Shown: piece by piece, positions 11,601-22,260 of the stretch
Layout of the letters: every line of letters starts with the position of its first letter
How positions within the stretch are numbered: position 1 is the stretch's first letter
NCBI RefSeq assembly: GCF_964355755.1
Contig: NC_092671.1
Span: 33,437,304 to 33,501,303 of the forward strand
Source: Antedon mediterranea
Taxonomy: Eukaryota; Echinodermata; Crinoidea; Comatulida; Antedonidae
DNA: 64,000 nt
Direction of reading: 5' to 3'
The notes under the pieces: model-generated
Databases searched by the model: none
Told to the model about the DNA's origin: nothing
Seen by the model: only the letters and a program-made list of their open reading frames with translations
Program-made: the position numbers and the translations under genes

Positions 11601-14600
11601 TCGTTGTTGGCTGTTGATTTGGAAAGCATCATCATCCACATGATGTATCCATACAATATGAATATTTATGAGCTAACTCAGGTCAAGGGTTAAATTAAAC
11701 CGGAACACATTTGTCTTCCAGACAAATAGCTTCCGGTTGGTTAATTTTTGCATTAAATTGCGATTTTCCCGTGTAAAAAATTATTTTTTTCAATCCAAAT
11801 TGAGGTCAAAGTGAATAACTTTTATGTGCAATTAAAATGGCCTATTCAACAAAAATATTGAAAAAAAAAATTTTTTCAGGGGGACAATACATCTTTAACC
11901 TCTTCAACAATTCTCCTCAGTGCAAGAATGTGCGTAGTTGTTGATCGTGCCTGACGAAAGCCATTCTGGTTGGGGCGTAAAACTTCATTAATCACAGGAC
12001 GTATCCTATTTAAAATCAGGCGATTGTAGATCTTTGCAGCCAATTTTGATAATGAAATACCCCTGTAGTTATCTGGTTTTGAAAGATCACCTTTTTTCGG
12101 GATATGAACGAAATTCCCCATTCTGATGGCCTGTTTCCATCAAGAATTTGATTGCAGAAAGAAGTGAGAGCTTTCTGGGTGCCAGGTAATTTCCATATTT
12201 TGATGGGAAGACCGTCAAGACCAGGTGCTTTGCCAGATTTCATCTGTTTGCAGGCAATTGACACCTCGGCCTCGGAGAACCTCTCGGAGCTTATCTGGTG
12301 GTTAAGTTGAAGATTTTGACGATATCCATGTCATCTACCACTGAAGTCTCCACCGATAGTAGTTTGTGGAAGTGAGTTTTCCATGCTAGAAGAAGTTGAT
12401 CTTAAGCTGTTGGCCGATGCTGGTTGACCGAAAAAAATGACCCAAAAAACACATTTTCTGGTTAAATTATTCTTTAAAATGTCAATGGACACACTGTATG
12501 GTATAAAATGGAAGCATATACAATATGCTACCCATTGCTACCCAACTTGTATTGAAATTTTTAATTAGAAATATAACTTTATGGAAAATGTGCATAATTG
12601 ACTTCAGTATTTAGAATTATTATTAATTTATCTTTATCAACTGGTACGACCTTTCCTGATGATTTGAAGTTGGGTCTAGTTACATTTATTTTAAAGAAAC
12701 CTTCACTGGATCATACTTGCATGGCAAATTTTCGATCTATTTCTAATGTCGCTTTTTTATCTAATTGATCCTTGAGAAATGCGTTGCTTTAGATCTCATA
12801 CATTTTCTTGACAACAATAATCTGTTCGACCCTCTTCAATCAGCATATAGAAAGCACCACAGTACAGAGTCAGCCATTCTCAAGGTGCATAATGATATTA
12901 TTTTAACTCTGAATAAAGGTAATTGTCTTTTTTCTGTGTACCTCGACCTGTCGGCAGCTTCTGATACCATGGACTATTCCATTCTTATTGCAAGACTCTC
13001 GTCTATTGGTATCTGTGGATCTGCTCTAAATTGGTTCAAGTCATATTTGTCTTCTAGGAAGCAGCAGGTCCGGATTGGTAATGTCAAATCCACCTCTATC
13101 GACCTGAAATGCGGTGTTCCTCAAGGATCAAGTTACTGGGTCCAGTATTGTTTTTAGTTTACATCTCGCCTATGAGTGATATCATTAAGAGACATTGTGT
13201 CCAATATCATGTGTACGCAGATGATACACAACTGTACATCAGCTTTAATCCAGCGAAATCGGTTATCGAAGCTTGTGTTGTTGATGTTCAGGATTGGCTA
13301 ACTAAAAACATGCTCTTTTTAAACCTGGTAAAACAGAAATCTTATGTCTTCATTCAAAACACTTCAAGAAATTGGCCATTGCTAGAAACATCAATCACAT
13401 CATCGTTGGAGGTTAGATATATCGGAGTTGTATTTGACTCAGCAACGATTATGTCCAGACATATCAACAACATTAGTCAATCTGATACCTACCACCTTCG
13501 TAACATAAGATCAATTCGCAAACACACTCCTCGCTTATTAAACTTGTCCATGCACTAATAACATCACGGTTAGACTACTGCAATGCCATTTTGTTTGGTC
13601 TACCAAATAAAGAACTTAATAAACTACAACTAAGTCTTTTCTTTTTGATACCAAATATTTCATTACAACGCTAGAATTATTTCACCTAAAATAAACTTAC
13701 ATTAATTTATACTCATTTTTGTCTAAATTTAATAAAATATGCATATTTTCCAAAAATAACATCACATAATTAAATACAAGTTGGGTAGCAATGGGTAGCA
13801 TATTGTATATGCTTCCATTTGATACCATACAGTGTGTCCATTGACATTTTAAATATTTAACCCGAAAATGTGTTTTTTGGTCAAAGGTCAGTAAAAGCAT
13901 TTCCGGCCATTTTTTTGGGTAAAAGTTGTGTTAGACCGAATATAAATATGTATATTCTGAACAATTTGACACCAAAAGCAAATCTGTATGACAAGTGGTT
14001 GTCGAGATATAAGAACCACACATTTCTAACCCTTGACCCCGATTTTGGCATTTTCGCCCCAGATAACGAATTTGACACATATCCCATATTGTTCCTTGGG
14101 GTCAAATTATCCTATAACAGTTGAGATATTCTCTCCTAAATTGAATGCATACAAATCTTACTCAGGTCCTACACTAGCAGTAGTTATTAATGAATAAAGG
14201 TCAATGACCTTTGACCCGACTATCTGACCATTGGCACAAGTAACCCGAAATTTGCAAAAACTTTATTTTGTTGTTTGACCACTAAAACATAGATGTAGAA
14301 ACCACATTTGTCTTTTTAAACCCAGGAGTTGAGGAGTTATGAGCCATCAAATGCCACAAAAAGGTCACTGACCTTTGACCCTCAATATCTCACTAACGCA
14401 GCAACTAGAAGGCTGCAAAAATTTTTTGGTAATTATTGACACCTAAAGCTACAAGAAAATACCAAAAGACCTTTTATTAGAATTTTTTCAAGGTCAAACC
14501 ATATATAGCCTCTACTATATATGCAGTAAATTAATCCACAACCTCTCTTGTATATCCTGAAAGCACAATCTAACCTGCAATATCTGGACTTAGATAATTC

Positions 14601-17600
14601 TTAATCTCTTTCAAAATGAATTGAATATCGTCTTCAGTTGGAGCTGGATGTTCTGTTACTTCACAAGCACTGTCTGTTGTGCCAGCAATTGTGGATTTCT
14701 GCCATGGAAGGAAGAAGATCACTCTGCCATCGCTGGTTGATGGATCAAGAAGACCCATGGCAGCAGGACTACAAAGAGAAAGGTTTATGGTTCAGATTTT
14801 TATGCCCTGTGACATAGTCAAGGATCTATTAAAACAATGTTTAAATAATTTTTGTTATGTTACTACCTGAAGTCTTCTTGGATAGGGACTTATTGTGTAC
14901 ACCAGCCAGTGTACATAACTGGCTGGTGTGCACTCTAACAAAATCCATTTCATCTTTCGGAAGAGTAGGGGGTAACCCCAGTGTACTAGTCCATTCAGCC
15001 CTGTTGTGGACAGACGGACAGGTGCCATTTGGTGGCAGCACATGAAGGAATCCTTATGGGAGAAGTTACTGCAGGGTTTTTTTTAAACTGACAATTACCT
15101 ACCTGTAGTAATCTGGTAAAACAATGTGTATTCCTGCACTAGGCTGGCAGATCTTGGTCTTCTGAGGATCATCCATTAGACGGATATTATCTGTGCAAGG
15201 ACCTGTGGCATTGATGACACATTTAGCTAGCACTGTAAACTCTTTACCTTTTTCAATAAAAAATATTAGAGGTGTAAAGAGGGTAGAATATATGTTGTCA
15301 GTTACACATTATATGTTCTCAGATAAAAGGAATAAACGTAATACAGGAAAAACTATGTTCAATTTGGCTATTAAGAAAATGTATCAATTTAAAACAGAAT
15401 CAATTGATCAGTTTTGTTGATTTTGTGCAACAATATGAAATCTTACTACCAAAAACTACAACTGGGTCAAATCGTAAGGTAAAAATCGTTTATGCATACA
15501 GTTTCATTTAAACAAGGCCTGGTCATTCATGCAAAAAGGCAGGCCTAGGTGAAAAAATAGTTAATAAAGAAAATTATTATTTCCAATAGCAAAAGGATTG
15601 CCTTTTAATTAACGTGGTATTTTTATTTATTAATTATTATTATTTCTTTATACTGGGTAGACTCTTCAGTCAAAGACTGTTCACCCAGTGGGCCCAGTTA
15701 TGATAAGTGACTGCGTGCGACAGTGTCTGTGTGTACTAGTACACTGAGGTAACCCCTACAGAAAGACAAGGTGCACATGAGCTATATGTGTACACTGGAA
15801 ATACAGTTAAAAGTTCTTATCCGAGAAGACTTGTTCTACCACCAGAACCATAGAGCGAAGTGAGCCTCGCAACCTTGCCGATGTTATGGCTATGTAATTA
15901 CAGTTCCACTGTCTTGTGGTTACTAACCCAAAGCCAAAATAAATATATATATTTGTTAGACCTTATTATACTGAATCAAGTTCCACATTTGCTACAATAT
16001 CACCTGCAAACCAACAATGAATGTATGCGCTATGTAAGTTGTTTTACATCATCAATAAATAATATCATTATGCTAACCTGTGTATCGATCCTTGACCAAA
16101 GCGCCACGAACCACCAGCTTGCCATTCTCATCCTTCTTCTTAATCAGTTCTTTCACTTCTGTATGGTTAGTTATTGTGGCACCCATCCTAGCAGCTGTCA
16201 TGGCAATAGCCAAGTTCATACGAGCATCATTATGAGCTCCTAAAGAAATAAAAGTTGAACAGTAATGCATGCTTTCTTAGGTAAGTTATAGCTTAGAACT
16301 AAAAGATCATAAGATTGAATCTAAGCAAGACATTTATGTATATGTATTTTTTAGGGCTTTTAATAAAACAATCATTATTTTTATTATATAATAAAAAAAG
16401 AAGAAAGTGAATTTCACAAAAAGAGAAAACAAAAATTACCATCATAGTAGACAATAGCGCCAACAAGTTTCTCCTTTTTAAGCATTGGGAATAGTTCAAG
16501 AGCTCTTGTTTTTGACAGGTAGTAACTAGACTGCAAATTTTGCCTTCCAGCAACAAAGTCATACATCTTGATACCTGCCCAAAAGTAGGGCACCTGCCAC
16601 CATCTGGGGGTTAAAAATAGATCAATTAAATTAGTCCTTTTTTTTCTTATCCACAAGTGTTGTTTCCACTAGCGACATAAAGCAGCGACGTAGTGCTTTA
16701 TTGCATAATCAAAAGTGGGAACCGATAATGCAACAGTGCTGCAAACATTGCAGATTTGATTTCAAAATGATTGGAAGGGCATTTTCTTATGTTGCGTAGG
16801 TTGCGGGGGTGGTGTGGTGGTTTGTGATGTCATTTTTTGCCAGGGCTCGGGGTTGTAGGCTATTGAATTGTAAAATTATACTACAAAAGTTTTACAGTAT
16901 TTTAATTATCCTCAGCAAGGCGTATATAGATATACATATTTTATTCATTAACCAATATGACACCTATTCATTTACACATTTAGCAAAGTACTTTAACCAT
17001 ATCCAGCTATGTATCGGTTTCTTGGATTGTCTCAGTACAGACATCCATTCCTGTTACTGTGTTCAACTACACCACCAATCCTCCAAGGGAAAAACGCCCA
17101 TTTTGGGAGAGTGGGGTTGGGAGATAGGGTTTGGGTTCAGAGGATAGTGGGGATTTTGCTTAAACCAGAATTGTGGTTGGAAAATGTTAAAGTATTTAAT
17201 CATCCCTGGGAAGCGGATGGGAGTTTGGGGTGGGGATGTAGGCCTATGACCATGACCGAAACTGTATTTGGAATGTTTTAAACTACATTTGAAAACTGCC
17301 ACTGAGGGATTATGGGTTGGGAGTGATAATAACAAAATTTGTACTGGAACCGGCTTTTCAACACATCACCCAGTGTATCTGGGGTGTGTTTGTAGGGGGA
17401 GGAGGAGCGATAATACTAGCGATTGTACTAGGAAAAGTTACTAAATTTGAACTGTCCAGGGGAGGAGTTAAGGTTTGTTGATAGTGGCTGGGGTGGTGAA
17501 AGGAGAAAGAAGGCTGGGGGACCGCAGTATCTAAATTACATATTTTCATTATCAGCCAATATGACACCTATTCATTTACACAATTTACAACGTGCTTCAA

Positions 17601-20100
17601 CCATTATTAGACCCATCGTAGCTATGCATATTCCTCTCAATTCGAAGCTTAGGTTGAATTGAATTTGTCCATCACTGGGAAGAATTTGTTTTTAAGAAAG
17701 AGTATGGGGTGTTATTGAAGAGGGGTGGAGGTTGGCGAGTATAGACAGATACTGGCGTCGGGTGTTATGTACTGAGAAGGCTGTAAACTAATTTTGACAA
17801 TTGCTAGTTACCTATAAACTGGAAGCATAATGGGCAGTTGATAAGACAGATGTGGAGCTATGTCCAAAAGATTTGCTCTTTCATGAAGGGCCTCTTTCAC
17901 CAAGCGATACTGAAAGATAAAAAAACATGATCAGACAGCATAGTGAAAATTTATTTATAGTTTTGGTTGAATAGTTGTAAAATAAAAGTTTCCTGTATTT
18001 GTGAAAACTTACACATTGACTCTTAATGTATTATAGTTTAAGGAGTTTCTTTGAGTATTTCTATAGTGATGCAATTTTTCTTTTTCTAGCTACAGTTATT
18101 AGAGTTTTGATATGGAGGAAATAATTCCAAAATAAAAGAATTATTAATTGACATTAAAAAAAGCAAAAAAGCTATATGAATGTGTTTGTAAAGATTCTAT
18201 AGCCAAATAAGAATAATTAAAATAAGAATAATTAAAAAAGAAATATAAATAAATTGTTATGAAACTGGAGAGCATTGAACATAGTGATGCCTTCAAGACT
18301 CAGCCACTTGACACGCAAAAACTTACCTAATAATACCTAAATATACATACATTAAATTCCTATAAAGAGGACACATTTGAGACACAGAATATTGTCACCT
18401 CAATAGAGATTGTCTGTATTGTTGAATTGAATTGAAATATTTTATTTATACTGGGTAACCTCTTCAGTCAAAGACTGGATCCCAGAGGGCCCAGTTGTGA
18501 TCAGTGGCTGTGATGTACAGTACTAGTAAACTGGTGTAACCCCTTACTCGTCCTCAAAGATGTATTAGGTTCTTTAAAGTGCACATGTGTACACTGGACC
18601 TACGGTTTATAGTCCTTATCCAAGAAGACTCGTTCTACCACCAGAACCATTGCGCGAGTGAGCCTTGAATCCTTGCCGATGTTATGTCTACATAATTACG
18701 GTTCCACTATCTTAACCGCTTGGCCAATCACTCATGTGTCAAAACATATATCAGCCATTGTTTGTTTCATGGAAAGTGTCCCCTTAATCAGGGTGTCCAC
18801 TAAATAGGGTGTCCCAATGGAGGGCTTCAATTATACTGTACCTGTTCATAATCTAAACCCATAATAGCCTTTTGTAAGTATCGAACACCACCATGTATTA
18901 GTTTGGTGCTTCTGCTACTAGTTCCTGATGAAAAATCATACTTTTCCACAAGAGCTGTCTTTAAACCTATCAATAAAAAATGTTAAAATCAACATTTGTA
19001 AATGTAAATGGGGGAATAAGTTCCAACTTACTTGGCTGAATTGCGCACAGGTGTGAACAGAATTTAAATCAATGAAAATATATTTAAATATATAATGGAC
19101 CGTTCTCAATAACTGTGTGGCCAAAAGGCTTTGAGACCTTGTGATGGGTTGAAAAGATACCAGAGTCTGAATTTTGAGATTATTATTAAAGCTAGCCAGC
19201 CTGGATCGGTGCCTGAATATCTACATACTTGATAACTGACCATTCATTCCTTAGGGTAGGGTACTCATCTTTTCTTTGAATGACTTCACATTAGGTACAG
19301 AGATCTCATCTAGTAGTGAATTCCATTCACCCACAACCCGATTTGCAAAGAACTGTTTCCCAAAATCTTCTTGAAGTGACCTATCAAACCTTTATATTAT
19401 AGCTCCATAAAAATTACTCACCTCTGGTTGCGGAATCCAAGGCAACTCCAGATCCCGTGGCGCCCCCACCAATCACTAAGACATCGTACTCGTGGGTTTG
19501 TTGAAGTGCCTGTACTTGTTGTTCACGTGTTGGCAGTTGGTTCTGATTGTTAGCATCACGTAGCTCAGCAGCTATAACGTGCGTTAATCGTTGCTGAATT
19601 AAAAGGATAATGTGTATTTAGTGGAAAAACCTAAATAAAAAATAAACTTGCAAGGTCTGCGGCATAATGCAGAAAAAATTCCCCTGGTTTTAGAACTCCT
19701 AAGAACCCTCCAACGCTTGGAAGTTGCAATGGGGCTGCTCGTGCTCTAGGCCTCTTAAGGCTCTGGGCTCCTGGGTTTAGCCAGTGAGTGCTCATAGCCA
19801 TTAGGGGGGGGGGGGGGATACATTGTTGGTTAACAAAGGTGTAGCCTAAAAACCAAGGTTTAAGGCTTAATTACATTTTTTTTTTGCTTTATGCATTCAT
19901 ATTCTTGTAATTGTTATAGAAAGTTGAATGGGGAGAATATTAGTTAAGTGAAAGTGTTACTCCATTAGGCCTGTTAAAGATGTTCTTACTCGATTCAATT
20001 CTTGCTTTGAACTTCGTAGAAGAACATAAGTTGCTGTTGCTGCTCCACCACCTATGAGTAGACCACCAACGGCAAGGCGTTTTATATTCCGGTATGCCAT
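2673..20100 (-). CDS. GPD2: mitochondrial glycerol-3-phosphate dehydrogenase (FAD-dependent), complete 15-exon coding sequence
   Basis: GPD2 oxidises glycerol 3-phosphate to dihydroxyacetone phosphate at the outer face of the inner mitochondrial membrane and passes electrons to ubiquinone. Coding exons in transcript order: 19990-20100, 19422-19593, 18842-18966, 17812-17909, 16440-16603, 16078-16239, 15103-15247, 14575-14768, 6889-7023, 6465-6643, 5669-5800, 4879-5037, 4502-4687, 3434-3532, 2673-2783. They sum to 2172 nt in a continuous frame (723 residues; vertebrate GPD2 is about 727). Residues 9-28 are hydrophobic. The FAD-binding GGGATGSG lies near residues 79-86, followed by [20 protein letters not shown] degenerate EF-hand loop is at about 637-648 and a canonical one ([12 protein letters not shown]) at about 673-684. 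The ATG follows an acceptor (CCATAG, exon from 20106), so a 5' UTR exon must lie upstream; I did not locate it. All introns are GT-AG except intron 10, whose donor is GC. Confidence 0.97.
2865..2986. repeat. 19-bp minisatellite
   Basis: About six head-to-tail units of GATAAACAACATTGGATAA, alternating with the variant GATAGAGAACATTGGATAA. It lies in the last GPD2 intron, just inside the final exon. A short ORF crossing it on the minus strand is only the translated repeat. Confidence 0.9.
3945..4215 (+). mobile_element. Penelope-like retroelement tail fragment (tentative)
   Basis: This intronic stretch starts with an (AT)n tract and contains the phrase CACTGATGAAGGGCTAGTG...GCCCGAAAGC, a pattern I associate with the terminal repeats of Penelope-like elements. 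It ends with a block from GAGATCCAGCCACTGATACC to CCTTTGGATTTATATA. That last block recurs in inverted orientation at 30373-30440, again beside (TA)n, so it belongs to a dispersed family. No reverse transcriptase is present here. The class assignment is an inference from the motif. Confidence 0.4.
4039..4065 (+). ncRNA. hammerhead-ribozyme-like core motif
   Basis: CTGATGA (4039-4045) is followed by a 4-bp stem GGGC/GCCC (4047-4050 with 4058-4061) and then GAAA (4062-4065), the order found in hammerhead catalytic cores. One extra A sits between CTGATGA and the stem. I could not find a convincing stem I. A short AGC-TCT-GCT hairpin follows GAAA and could serve as stem III. It may be a decayed or structurally variant ribozyme, and activity is not shown. 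Confidence 0.35.
4240..4345. repeat. inverted-repeat element with TTTGCGGTACACCACGTATA arms
   Basis: The arms read AAGTTTGCGGTACACCACGTATAT and its complement, separated by about 50 bp that include GATCGAAACGTCGAGAAACTC. A longer relative at 49078-49263 has the same arms and the same CGACGTTTCGATCAATAT core. It is non-coding and lies in a GPD2 intron. Confidence 0.6.
5465..5625. mobile_element. short Kolobok-like MITE
   Basis: The ends are AGATGTATTGTTCCC and GGGGGACAATATGTATCT, an imperfect terminal inverted repeat flanked on both sides by TTTAA. It belongs to the same family as the larger copies at 9444-11894, 43684-44225 and 55506-63363. TTAA target sites are known for Kolobok and piggyBac elements. 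The family name is tentative because no transposase is present. Confidence 0.55.
6463..6464 (-). other. GPD2: non-canonical GC splice donor of GPD2 intron 10
   Basis: On the minus strand the exon 6465-6643 ends ...GACAGTGAG and the intron begins GCAAGTG. The next exon (5669-5800) opens with codon GTG after TTTGTACAG. The reading frame and the conserved DSE-VAQN junction require the cut exactly here. The match AG|GCAAGT is the usual strong context of GC-AG introns. Confidence 0.85.
7125..7368. repeat. 60-bp minisatellite, four units
   Basis: Four head-to-tail copies start at 7125, 7189, 7249 and 7309. Each begins CATTTATAGGGCTGGGAGTA and contains GGATGGAGAAGTACAGTATA. Units 2-4 are identical by eye; the first has a small variation. 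The repeat yields a spurious periodic ORF on the minus strand. It sits about 100 bp from GPD2 exon 9, inside intron 8. Confidence 0.95.
8389..9439 (-). pseudogene. RTE-like reverse transcriptase, C-terminal part
   Basis: This continues the same ORF after the inserted element. [10 protein letters not shown] and [18 protein letters not shown] are followed by the [13 protein letters not shown] motif (9199-9393). After an in-frame stop comes the catalytic [10 protein letters not shown] region near 9130. Next are the YGCETWSL-type segment and GAYTRMLRK...[15 protein letters not shown]...KVGRPQ (8389-8718), the usual C-terminus of such LINEs. Stop codons show it is dead. Confidence 0.8.
9444..11894. 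mobile_element. 2.45-kb TTAA-flanked Kolobok-like non-autonomous element
   Basis: The termini are AGATGTATTGTCCCCC and GGGGGACAATACATCT, flanked by TTAA at 9440-9443 and 11895-11898. It inserted into the RTE reverse transcriptase, whose coding resumes on both sides. No transposase ORF is visible. The interior includes TAGGCCTAG-rich stretches near 9820-10100 and 11290-11450. The superfamily name rests on TTAA plus terminus form only; piggyBac is the alternative. Confidence 0.7.
11876..12264 (-). pseudogene. RTE-like reverse transcriptase, N-terminal part
   Basis: Two overlapping frames carry the fingers region of a LINE reverse transcriptase. The first has [20 protein letters not shown]. The second, after a frameshift near 12100, has [18 protein letters not shown] and [19 protein letters not shown]. 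The reading ends at VEEVKD, where the TTAA-flanked element 9444-11894 begins. It is non-functional because of the shift and the insertion. Confidence 0.8.
12640..13680 (+). pseudogene. CR1/jockey-like LINE reverse transcriptase fragment
   Basis: Recognisable blocks in order: [19 protein letters not shown], an early stop near 12770, [43 protein letters not shown], then after a frameshift near 13130 GPVLFLVYI and the catalytic YADDTQLYI. It ends with [18 protein letters not shown]-like sequence. The aspartate-rich YADD box is intact but the frame is broken at least twice. It lies between the arms of the long-inverted-repeat element. Confidence 0.8.
15640..15918 (-). mobile_element. Deu-like SINE copy (older)
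   Basis: This is a diverged second copy of the SINE at 18430-18728, in the same orientation. It has the shared core (TCTTCTCGGATAAGAACTTT, then GTCC/TGTGTACAC) and the tail CAGTCTTTGACTGAAGAGTC. The tRNA-related head is less well preserved than in the other copy. It lies in GPD2 intron 6. Confidence 0.7.
16802..17055 (+). repeat. fragment shared with the Helitron 5' region
   Basis: This intronic stretch is an inverted near-copy of 35950-36205, which lies inside the Helitron upstream of its first ORF. Both read GGTGGTTTGTGATGTCATTT, then GAATTGTAAAATTATACTAC, and end with ATGTATCGG and a GACATCCATTCCTGT segment. A further degraded stretch (17540-17630) repeats ATGACACCTATTCATTTACA. It is probably a decayed Helitron-derived fragment. 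The G-rich sequence at 17060-17800 holds no gene that I can support. Confidence 0.7.
18430..18728 (-). mobile_element. tRNA-derived SINE with Deu-like core
   Basis: On the minus strand a tRNA-like head has an A-box (TGGCCAAGCGGTTAAGA) and a B-box-like GGATTCAAGGC. The core TTGGATAAGGACTATAAACC and GTAGGTCCAGTGTACACATG resembles the Deu domain of deuterostome SINEs. The 3' part is CCAGTCTTTGACTGAAGAGG followed by CCCAGTATAAATAAA. A second copy is at 15640-15918. A short chimeric piece with the same tail lies near 3862-3900. Confidence 0.75.
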
Positions 20101-21599
20101 TCTTTACTATGGAAAAACATTTTTATTTAGTAAAAAAACAACAATAAGCTTTGATTTGATATGAATTTGCCATCTTGATACAAAAGGTGTAGGACTAGCA
20201 GGTATGTAAGGTAAAATAAAGTTTTAGATATAGGCTATATATAAATCTTTATTGTATTCTTTCCATAGCATTATTTTTTCAATTATCTATATATAAATTA
20301 TGGTTAATTCTGGCATAGGCGAGCACAATGCAAAAACTTCGGTACAAATCTCCGCCTTGGATACCTACCTTATCTATCTGAAATGTACCGCGAAACGTAG
20401 ATTTGATAACATTAGTGTTCACAGCGACGCTATTGTTCCATATTTCTATCTTAGGAAGATATTATAAAGAGTTTTTTAACAAAATTTATGATTTCAACAT
20501 TAGATTTTCCTCTCAATATCAATTCTTCCTGGTCAAAGTAATTTCCGGGTTTAAGATAAGTTCACCTTGCAACAACCTGGTTTCAAATATTTTCTCTCTT
20601 TTATACACAAGGGAGCAGTTAAAATAATAGATTTGACCCTAAAGGTGACGGGAAACAGGCACTTTCCATCAATCAATACAATAGTATTATAAAATTACAT
20701 AGGGAGATTTGATGATAAGACATTTTTCGAGTGAAATCCTGATAGCTGAATTTTATTGAGTAAGCTTGCAGGGATAACTGTAGGCTATCTTCCTGTGTCC
20801 CGTTAGGACCGAGATGTCTGCCCATGTTGCAAGCCGTAATGTCTTCTTTCTTGGGCCCACTCTGTCACGGCAGTTAGTTTCAAAAGATGATTAAATTAAA
20901 TAATGTATTAATAATTATTAGGATGGTATTCATTTGAATAAACGCCTCTCCAATAAAACATCACTTTGAATAATAATTCCCCCCCCCAACCCAACTATCT
21001 AATAAACGTCCATCCACATATTTATAATAACACAATTATACTATTTGTAGTAGAATTCACCGCACTGTTATCTACAATTTAACAAGCATTTGTTATTCTT
21101 TTTTACCACTTTCAATATCTATTAGAGGATTTCATTTGATTATAAATGTTACCATATTATTAAAACTAAAAAATTTAACATATCCCTCGAATAAGCACCT
21201 CCCTCAAATGACCTGACTCCCCAAAGGGCCCTACCAAACAATAAAAACTATACTTTAAAATGTTATTAATCATCTAAAACACTGTGAAACAAAGTAGTTT
21301 AGTTTTACGAATGTCAAGCATTTTCAATAATGGTAACCGACAGAAAACGTATAAGGAGAACACTATCATTCCGAGAACCATCGTCTACACTTCCTAGAGG
21401 GGGAGCGAGTGAAGCGAGCTCACCCTCTAGTCTTGATCAATTTCATCTAGCTATCAATTTTTCAGAGTGTATTCATTATAGCCAGGAATAAATAAGCTGT
21501 TCATGGTGCATGATTTAATGAATTCAATCAAGTTTATCTTGTCTTCTCACAATCAGCTTTTATACTTTCAGGTCATACTTTTTTAATTAAAAGTTTTTT

Positions 21600-22260
21600 T
21601 AATTTTCGACAATCAAACTAGGCTAGGCCTAGGAAGGAGTCCTATAGCTAGGCATTATTTAAACATTTGCTTGGACAAAAATAACAAACTTAATATAGGC
21701 CTAGGCTAGGCCTATTATTATTATTAGCCTAGCCTAGCTTACCTATTTTTTTAAAAACTGTTTATATAGGCCTAACTTAACTATTATTAAAGTTAAAAGT
21801 ATATACTTTCTTTGACAGTGCGTCACCTAAATAGCTAGCTAGGCCTCTTGAGTCTTTCCTATGATAGACCTACTGCTATTTATTAGGCTAGGCCCTGGCC
21901 TATACATATAGGCTACAACAATACGCCTAGGCCCAGGCTAGCCTAACTAGCTAGTCTACTACTACTACTACTGTAGATAGGCCTAGCCTAGTTCCTACAG
22001 GGCTAGCTATAGTACTAGTAGTGGGCCTGGCCCTAGCCTTTAGGTTAAGGGGCCTCTAGGCCTATCTACCTAGGCCTATTGTTAGTTAGGCCTTAGATAG
22101 TATAGGCCTAGGCCTAGGCTAGCCCTAGAGGCTAGGTTAGGTACCTACCTAGCCTACTTACTACTACTACTAGCCTCTAGGCCTAGCCTATAGGCTAGTA
22201 GGGCAGGCTAGCTAGCCTGGCCCCCTAGCCTAGCCTCTATCTCTTCTATGAGTCTCAGTC
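21600..22260. repeat. AGGCCT/CCTAGG-rich low-complexity block
   Basis: About 650 bp is saturated with overlapping TAGGCCTAG, GCCTAGGC, AGCTAGC and CTACTACTACTA words, nearly all built from self-complementary hexamers. There is no fixed period and no ORF. Smaller patches of the same kind occur near 9820-10100, 11290-11450 and 57090-57200. Confidence 0.8.

Larger units (their letters stand above)
8363..12425 (-). mobile_element. 5'-truncated RTE-like non-LTR retrotransposon, itself interrupted
   Basis: Reverse-transcriptase coding sequence runs on the minus strand from about 12264 down to 8389, interrupted by the DNA element 9444-11894. The 3' end reads into GACATTAAGTAAGTAAGTTT, a short tandem tail typical of RTE-type LINEs. 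The element lies within the left arm of 7718-14513. TTGACC at both flanks may be the target duplication. It is truncated at the 5' end and carries frameshifts. Confidence 0.75.
7718..14513. mobile_element. long-inverted-repeat element in GPD2 intron 8, split by a LINE
   Basis: The right arm (13766-14513) is an inverted copy of two separated pieces on the left, 7718-8362 and 12430-12560. The element therefore had arms of about 750 bp before a 4 kb LINE inserted into its left arm. The arms are built from repeated modules containing TGACCTTTGACC, CAAATTGTTCAGAA and ATATCTC-type phrases. The same modules form the arms of the element at 56165-63213. The interior (12640-13680) holds a broken CR1/jockey-like reverse transcriptase, not a transposase, so this copy looks non-autonomous. 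Confidence 0.7.

Noticed and set aside
16809-17335. Several ORFs of about 90-112 codons on both strands in GPD2 intron 4
   Set aside because: They overlap a repeat also present near 36000 and G-rich sequence; no motifs, and GPD2 exons on either side splice across them.
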